Shown: positions 6,461 to 9,968 of the stretch, in pieces
Position numbering within the stretch: position 1 is the stretch's first letter
Layout of the letters: every line of letters starts with the position of its first letter
Notes under the pieces: generated by a model
The model's input: only the letters and a program-made list of their open reading frames with translations
Told to the model about the DNA's origin: nothing
Database searches by the model: none
Position numbers and translations under genes: made by a program
From: Chitinophagaceae bacterium
Lineage (GTDB): Bacteria; Bacteroidota; Bacteroidia; Chitinophagales; Chitinophagaceae
DNA length: 9,968 nucleotides
Assembly (NCBI GenBank): GCA_017882205.1
Contig: JADGPY010000344.1
Span: 1-9,968, forward strand
Reading direction: 5' to 3'

Positions 6461-6802
6461 TTAACTAAACAAATCATCCTCATTCTTCCGATAGTAGATC
6501 TTATCTTCCATAAACTCAGTTGTTGCCAGTAATGCTGGATTTGGCATCCTCTCATAAGCTTTAGAAATTTCTATCTGCTCTTTGTTCTCATGTATTTCTT
6601 CAAGACTATCGGTGTGACTGGCAAATTCTTCAAGCTTATTATGCAATTCTTCCTTTAAGGCAATATTTATCTGGTTTGCTCTTTTTGAGATAACAGCAAT
6701 AGATTCATATAAATTTCCGGTCTTGTCTTTGATATCAGTAAGGTTCTTTGTTTCAACAACATTACTGGTATTAGCGCTCTGCTGACGTCTTAGTTTGCTC
6801 AT
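6461..6802 (-). CDS. rpoZ: DNA-directed RNA polymerase omega subunit, Bacteroidota type
   Basis: The 113-residue product matches the divergent omega subunit (RpoZ/Rpb6 family) of Bacteroidota. The core motif TGNLYESIAVISKRANQINIALKEELHNKLEEF (residues 28-60) contains the helix that clamps the beta-prime C-terminus, and the acidic and basic tail carries YERMPNPALL and EFMEDKIYYRKNED. It assists assembly and stability of RNA polymerase. The first 32 nt overlap the end of bamD (6771-6802), a linked arrangement typical of this neighbourhood, so translation is probably coupled. The gene is followed by a 108-nt AT-rich gap with a terminator-like hairpin before coaBC. The ATG at 6802 gives the expected N-terminus, with a basic start (MSKLRRQQ). 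Confidence 0.9.
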   Translation of the reverse strand: MSKLRRQQSANTSNVVETKNLTDIKDKTGNLYESIAVISKRANQINIALKEELHNKLEEFASHTDSLEEIHENKEQIEISKAYERMPNPALLATTEFMEDKIYYRKNEDDLFS

Positions 6803-7595
6803 TTTGTAGTTCTTTAATATAATTTAAACTGAGGTTATTATAATATTGTGCTTCTTTTAATAATTTACTTTCCGGATAACGATCTATGAAATCATTATAT
6901 TCAAGAGTAACCTTTTGGTATCTATCAAGTTGTTTTTCTGCAACACTCAATCGGGCAAAGTTGTAAAACGATTTTACCACCATTAATTTATATTCATCAC
7001 CCTGCGCTGCTTCAGGATAATCATTCAATAAATTACTGAAGGAGATTCCGGCAGCCCGGTACTGGCCAACTTTATAATATAAGTGAGCATTTCTATATTC
7101 TTTGTCCTGTAGCTTGGCATGCCCTTCCGCTATCACCTCATTTGCCTCCTTTATTTTGGTAGAGCCAGGATGGGTGTTAATAAAGGTCTGCATCATACCA
7201 ATCGCTTTAGCAGTGTTTGTTTGTTCCAGTTCTACCTTTGGCGATTGCAGATAAAAAGTATAGGCATGCATATAAGCAATCTCTTCCGCTTTTGCACTGT
7301 TCGGGAAAACCTCTAAAAACCCTTTGAAGAGATTTTCGGCATCCTCATAATTTTTCTGATAAAAAGAACAATATGCATACTTATAATATAGCTCCTCGAA
7401 TTTATCTGTGCCTTTATAAACCGGGAATAACTCTACATACAATTGTTCAGCATTTTTGTATTGCCTTTTTCCGTAATATTCATCAGCCATTTTCAGCTTA
7501 TAGGCATAGTCCTTATTTTTAAGGACTTTCCCAAACTTCGTGGTACAGGATACAAAAACCAATGATGTTATAAGTAAAACGCTAAGAAATCTCAT
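6771..7595 (-). CDS. bamD: Outer membrane protein assembly factor BamD (lipoprotein)
   Basis: This 274-residue lipoprotein is a component of the BAM complex that inserts beta-barrel proteins into the outer membrane. I chose the ATG at 7595; a TTG 12 nt upstream (7607) would only add four residues ahead of the signal sequence. MRFLSVLLITSLVFVSC has a lipobox ending at Cys17. The mature protein consists of TPR-like helical repeats: YKLKMADEYYGKRQYKNAEQLYVELF, YYKYAYCSFYQKNYEDAENLFKGFLEVFPNS, and, further on, YYKVGQYRAAGISFSNLLNDYPEA, followed by the C-terminal repeat with YNDFIDRYPESKLLKEA. It faces the periplasm from the inner leaflet of the outer membrane and should be essential. It is the first gene of the minus-strand run and overlaps rpoZ by 32 nt. 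Confidence 0.93.
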   Translation of the reverse strand: MRFLSVLLITSLVFVSCTTKFGKVLKNKDYAYKLKMADEYYGKRQYKNAEQLYVELFPVYKGTDKFEELYYKYAYCSFYQKNYEDAENLFKGFLEVFPNSAKAEEIAYMHAYTFYLQSPKVELEQTNTAKAIGMMQTFINTHPGSTKIKEANEVIAEGHAKLQDKEYRNAHLYYKVGQYRAAGISFSNLLNDYPEAAQGDEYKLMVVKSFYNFARLSVAEKQLDRYQKVTLEYNDFIDRYPESKLLKEAQYYNNLSLNYIKELQNEQTKTSAER

Positions 7596-7624
7596 AAAGA
7601 AGTGCAAAATTAGGTGATTTTAAA

Positions 7625-7655
7625 CAAAAATGCCCTATAAACTATTCCCGACAAA
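7625..7655 (-). promoter_or_regulatory. Candidate promoter of the bamD operon
   Basis: On the minus strand, TTTG (7652-7655) is followed after exactly 19 nt by CATTTTTG (7625-7632), which differs from the Bacteroidota -7 consensus TAnnTTTG only in its first base. The spacing equals that of the OmpA-gene promoter in this window. Transcription would start near 7617, about 20 nt before the bamD ATG. Confidence 0.5.
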
Positions 7656-7682
7656 AATCTACCCGTTAATATTTTGATAAGA

Positions 7683-7702
7683 GTCTGAACCTTGATTCAG
7701 AC
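7683..7702. repeat. Perfect inverted repeat upstream of the bamD promoter
   Basis: GTCTGAA (7683-7689) and TTCAGAC (7696-7702) are exact inverted 7-mers separated by 6 nt. The element lies between the OmpA-gene terminator and the bamD promoter. It has no T tail, so it does not look like a terminator. It could be a protein-binding operator or chance. Confidence 0.4.
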
Positions 7703-7723
7703 ACATGCAATCAGGGTGTCAAT

Positions 7724-7753
7724 AAAAAACCCTCCGGAAATCCGGAGGGTTTT
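7724..7753 (-). terminator. Strong intrinsic terminator of the OmpA-family gene
   Basis: A 12-bp perfect stem (AAAACCCTCCGG with CCGGAGGGTTTT) with a four-base loop lies 24 nt after the OmpA-gene stop. On the minus strand it ends in TTTTTTATT, a classic U tract. On the plus strand the tail is shorter (TTTTG), but no plus-strand gene ends nearby. It isolates the OmpA gene from the bamD run. Confidence 0.92.
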
Positions 7754-7777
7754 GTCATTGAGCAAAAAGTGGAATCA

Positions 7778-9436
7778 TTACTTAGTTGTACTCTTAATAT
7801 CTACTGTATTAGCATCACCACCGCCTGGTTCGCAATTAGTTGTGATCCTATCACCAGAAATTCCTTCTTTCTCCGTCAGGTATTGTTTAATAGAAGCAAC
7901 TCTTTTATTGCATATTGCTTGCGCTGCCTTATTTGTTGAAGGATAGCCAGTAACTGTAACTGCACAGGTTGGGCTACCTTTTAATTTAGAGGCAACGGTT
8001 GACAGCATTGCTTTTGCGTCGCTGCTTAAAGTTGTGGTATTCCCTTTGAAAGAAACGCTAGGTAAGTCACCAATAGTACATGTATTATCTGGAAGGTGCC
8101 CTTTACCTACATTTTTAAGTTGTTCAGCAAGTTCTGCACAGCATGCAGGTGGAGGGCATTTACCAACACCATCAGCATCAACTGGTTGGCATTCTGTTGG
8201 AGTTATTAATTGCTTATCCTTACAATCCGGAACACCATCACCATCTGTATCTCTTGTTACACCATGTGTATCAACAGGACAACCAGCAGGAGTATTTGGT
8301 TCTTTATCCAGTTGGTCAAGAACTCCATCACCATCAGCATCATCAAATGTTGGTTTCGGAAGCTTCATATGACGTGGGTTGTTCAACTCGCTATATGCAT
8401 AGTCAAGTGGATTGATCCACCAAAGTGGTTCAACAGATTTTGCACCTATATTAAAGTTCAAACCAATTGAAAGATAGTTAAGGGCATCAAAGTCACGGGT
8501 GAGGGCTGCGTCTCCAATTGCACTTTCCTGCCAACGTTGACCGTCCAATAAATCATCTTTTGTGGTAGTGAATTTCTCTTCAAGAGCAAGATTTATACGC
8601 TTTCCTAATTTGAAGGCAACACCAGCAAGGAAGGTTGCTCCGAAGCGAAGTGTATTATCGCCAAGCTTAGCACGTCGTGTACCCTGGTTTTCAGCCTCAG
8701 TCTCGTACGTATTATCCATACCCGCTTTAAGGGTCTTTATAACGTTAGCCCTGTTTTTATATGTAATATCTGCGGGATTTATACCATTAAACAGAGCGGT
8801 ATAAGGATTGTTATTGGCATCAAGTGCGTTTATCTTAGTATGATATGCAATTGCAGCTAATCCAGCGCCGCCGTAGAATATAAATCCTGTCTTTTGCTTA
8901 TGAAAGCGAATATTGTTTAAAGTAACTATACCATTCAGATCAAGTTCCTGAACCTGTGACCTGTAATTGTAAAATACTTTATCAAATGATGTTCTTGAGG
9001 GTATTGTGCTAAGAAGCTGACCTGATGCGATCCTCATTGGTGCACTGTATTTAGCCCAGGCTGGGTTCTTACCAAAGTTAGAAGATACATCCCAGGCTAA
9101 CCCTTTTGCAATTCCGTAAGTGTATTGTGCACGGAGAGCAAATACGTAGCCCAATGCTTTTTGTACATGTATCGAACCACCAATACTTGGAATTCTTGCA
9201 GGTACGTCTCCACTTATAGAGTAATTACCCAGAGAAATACCAATTTCCCACATATTGCGTGGTTTAGCTGGAAAACTGTATGTATTATTCCAGAATTCAT
9301 TTTGTTGTGCCATACTTTTTGCAGGTATAACACTTGAATCATAAACATCATACGTTCCGCCTTGCTGAGCAAACGAGCCGAACGATAGGAGGGTGAAAAC
9401 CCCGATTAATAGTAATTTGTACTTTTTGCTTGCCAT
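7778..9436 (-). CDS. OmpA-family outer membrane protein with barrel, TSP3 linker and degenerate OmpA domain
   Basis: The 552-residue exported protein has a signal peptide (about 1-24, ...LLSFGSFAQ). Residues 60-335 look like an outer-membrane beta-barrel, with alternating strands such as WEIGISLGNYSISG, FIFYGGAGLAAIAY, RFGATFLAGVAFKLG and YLSIGLNFNIG. A TSP3-like linker follows, with acidic repeats DADGDGVLDQLD (366-377) and DTDGDGVPDCKD (396-407) and a decayed third copy near 420. The C-terminal domain (about 453-545) resembles OmpA, but the peptidoglycan motif GHTD reads GYPS (497-500), so the usual Asp is replaced by Ser500; Arg512 is kept. All ten cysteines lie after residue 385, in the linker and OmpA domain. 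The role is probably envelope structure or anchoring. It is monocistronic, with a clear promoter and terminator, and expression may be high. Confidence 0.88.
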   Translation of the reverse strand: MASKKYKLLLIGVFTLLSFGSFAQQGGTYDVYDSSVIPAKSMAQQNEFWNNTYSFPAKPRNMWEIGISLGNYSISGDVPARIPSIGGSIHVQKALGYVFALRAQYTYGIAKGLAWDVSSNFGKNPAWAKYSAPMRIASGQLLSTIPSRTSFDKVFYNYRSQVQELDLNGIVTLNNIRFHKQKTGFIFYGGAGLAAIAYHTKINALDANNNPYTALFNGINPADITYKNRANVIKTLKAGMDNTYETEAENQGTRRAKLGDNTLRFGATFLAGVAFKLGKRINLALEEKFTTTKDDLLDGQRWQESAIGDAALTRDFDALNYLSIGLNFNIGAKSVEPLWWINPLDYAYSELNNPRHMKLPKPTFDDADGDGVLDQLDKEPNTPAGCPVDTHGVTRDTDGDGVPDCKDKQLITPTECQPVDADGVGKCPPPACCAELAEQLKNVGKGHLPDNTCTIGDLPSVSFKGNTTTLSSDAKAMLSTVASKLKGSPTCAVTVTGYPSTNKAAQAICNKRVASIKQYLTEKEGISGDRITTNCEPGGGDANTVDIKSTTK

Positions 9437-9480
9437 AACTTAATGATTAATAGTTTCTAAAATAAACTTGTGATTAAATG

Positions 9481-9511
9481 CAAAAATATTAAACGAGCGT
9501 CAAATTCCAAA
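9481..9511 (-). promoter_or_regulatory. Promoter of the OmpA-family gene, Bacteroidota type
   Basis: On the minus strand, TTTG (9508-9511) is followed after 19 nt by TATTTTTG (9481-9488). Both boxes match the Bacteroidota consensus (TTTG; TAnnTTTG) exactly at the normal spacing. Transcription should start near 9474, leaving a leader of roughly 35-40 nt before the ATG at 9436. Confidence 0.7.
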
Positions 9512-9626
9512 CTTTTTTAGCATTTATTTAGATTTAATTCGTTGATAATGTTCTTACAATTTTGTAAACGTATGACATTATTCTGAACTTTTATGCTGCT
9601 TTTATAAAAGTTTTTTAATAGTCAAA

Positions 9627-9666
9627 CAGAAGCGGTACCATCAAATACCGTTCCTGTTGTTTTTCT
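9627..9666 (+). terminator. Terminator-like hairpin in the leader of the polyprenyl synthase gene
   Basis: CAGAAGCGGTA (9627-9637) pairs with TACCGTTCCTG (9646-9656) over 11 positions, with one A-C mismatch and one G-T wobble, around an 8-nt loop. It is followed on the plus strand by TTGTTTTTCT. No plus-strand gene ends before it, so if it works it would act on a leader transcript ahead of the start at 9717. Confidence 0.35.
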
Positions 9667-9716
9667 CCACACTCAAATAATTAATTCTTTCTGTGCTATA
9701 TTGCCGCCTATAACAC

Positions 9717-9968
9717 ATGGAGTTCGCTAAAAATCTTATTGCAGAAGAATTAATTGCTTTTGAAAAAAAGTTTGCCGATGCGGTAAAAAGCCAGACACCC
9801 CTGCTTGACCGGATAATGAAATATATTATCAAACGAAAGGGAAAGCAGCTCAGACCTATGTTTGTGTTTTTATGCGCAAAATTACATGGCGAGGTTAACG
9901 AGTCAACTTATCGTGCAGCGGCCCTAGTCGAACTGCTTCACACAGCCACTCTTGTCCATGATGATGTA
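9717..9968 (+). CDS. Polyprenyl diphosphate synthase, N-terminal part (cut by window end)
   Basis: The ATG at 9717 opens a frame that runs to the window end (84 codons). It encodes a trans-isoprenyl diphosphate synthase, which condenses isopentenyl diphosphate with an allylic diphosphate to make long-chain prenyl chains, here presumably the side chain of menaquinone. Visible family motifs are KGKQLRPMFVF (residues 42-52), the substrate-binding Lys-Gln-Leu-Arg-Pro segment, and ELLHTATLVHDDV (72-84), which leads into the first aspartate-rich motif DDxxD; the second Asp of that motif lies just beyond the edge. The N-terminus, MEFAKNLIAEELIAFEKKFADAV, is helical as expected. The gene would be cytoplasmic or membrane-peripheral. 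Chain length (hepta-, octaprenyl) cannot be judged from this part. Confidence 0.92.
   Translation, partial: MEFAKNLIAEELIAFEKKFADAVKSQTPLLDRIMKYIIKRKGKQLRPMFVFLCAKLHGEVNESTYRAAALVELLHTATLVHDDV

Larger units (their letters stand above)
9437..9716. other. Divergent intergenic region between the OmpA-family gene and polyprenyl synthase
   Basis: This AT-rich stretch contains the OmpA-gene promoter at its left end. It also holds the inverted repeat TTACAA-TT-TTGTAA (9554-9567), the 12-bp palindrome CTTTTATAAAAG (9599-9610), and a hairpin with a T tail (9627-9666). I found no plus-strand promoter with both boxes for the synthase; TATATTG at 9697-9703 is a -7-like sequence one T short. No small gene is evident. 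Confidence 0.6.

Noticed and set aside
7605..7612. Exact TAnnTTTG match (minus) at the bamD start
   Set aside because: No TTTG at the usual spacing upstream; the candidate 13-20 nt further upstream has a proper -33 box and 19-nt spacing.
8034..8470. Three overlapping plus-strand frames opposite the OmpA-family gene, with His- and Ser-rich repeats
   Set aside because: They are antisense shadows of the TSP3 acidic repeats (GAT/GGT codons read backwards) and have no independent start context or family similarity.
9641..9832. Minus-strand 63-codon frame at the polyprenyl synthase start
   Set aside because: It is antisense to clear synthase coding sequence and to its leader, with no recognisable features.
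1..9968. CRISPR arrays, insertion sequences, tRNA or rRNA genes, phage genes
   Set aside because: I saw no regularly spaced repeats, transposase motifs, cloverleaf-like segments, rRNA sequence or phage proteins; the window reads as core chromosome.

Overview
The window looks like chromosomal DNA from a Bacteroidota bacterium, most likely a Sphingobacteriia/Chitinophagaceae-type genome. Four things suggest this: the run bamD-rpoZ-coaBC-DUF4835, which I know as a conserved Bacteroidota neighbourhood; a short divergent omega subunit; an OmpA-family protein with a TSP3 (calcium-type) linker; and promoter-like sequences that fit the Bacteroidota pattern TTTG-19 nt-TAnnTTTG rather than the E. coli pattern. 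Shine-Dalgarno sequences are mostly absent. This placement is an inference from gene content.

Layout. Positions 1-171 (+) hold the C-terminal tail of an unidentified gene. Positions 212-2486 (+) hold a three-gene module: a polytopic membrane protein whose true start is unresolved, a sensor histidine kinase with one membrane anchor and no sensor domain, and a NarL/FixJ-type response regulator. The regulator meets the next gene tail to tail, with the two stop codons overlapping. Positions 2483-7595 (-) hold a compact seven-gene run, in transcription order bamD, rpoZ, coaBC, DUF4835, DUF4296 lipoprotein, scoA, scoB. Most joints are overlaps or about 12-nt gaps; the exception is the 108-nt rpoZ-coaBC gap, which contains a terminator-like hairpin ending at the coaBC start codon. 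A strong terminator at 7724-7753 separates this run from a monocistronic OmpA-family gene (7778-9436, -), which has a good promoter at 9481-9511. A divergent 280-nt intergenic region follows, then the first 84 codons of a polyprenyl diphosphate synthase (+), cut by the window end.

How the genes fit together. The minus-strand run mixes envelope assembly (BamD; two exported proteins of unknown function), transcription (omega), coenzyme A synthesis (CoaBC) and CoA transfer between succinate and acetoacetate (ScoAB). Both CoaBC and ScoAB concern CoA, but that link may be accidental. The histidine kinase and regulator form a two-component pair. Since the kinase has no input domain, the membrane protein encoded just ahead of it is the obvious candidate sensor; this is an inference from gene order. 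Most of the window is ordinary core genome. The points deserving a second look are the missing start codon of the membrane protein, the hairpin abutting the coaBC start, atypical residues in the CoaC half of CoaBC, and the degenerate, cysteine-rich OmpA domain.
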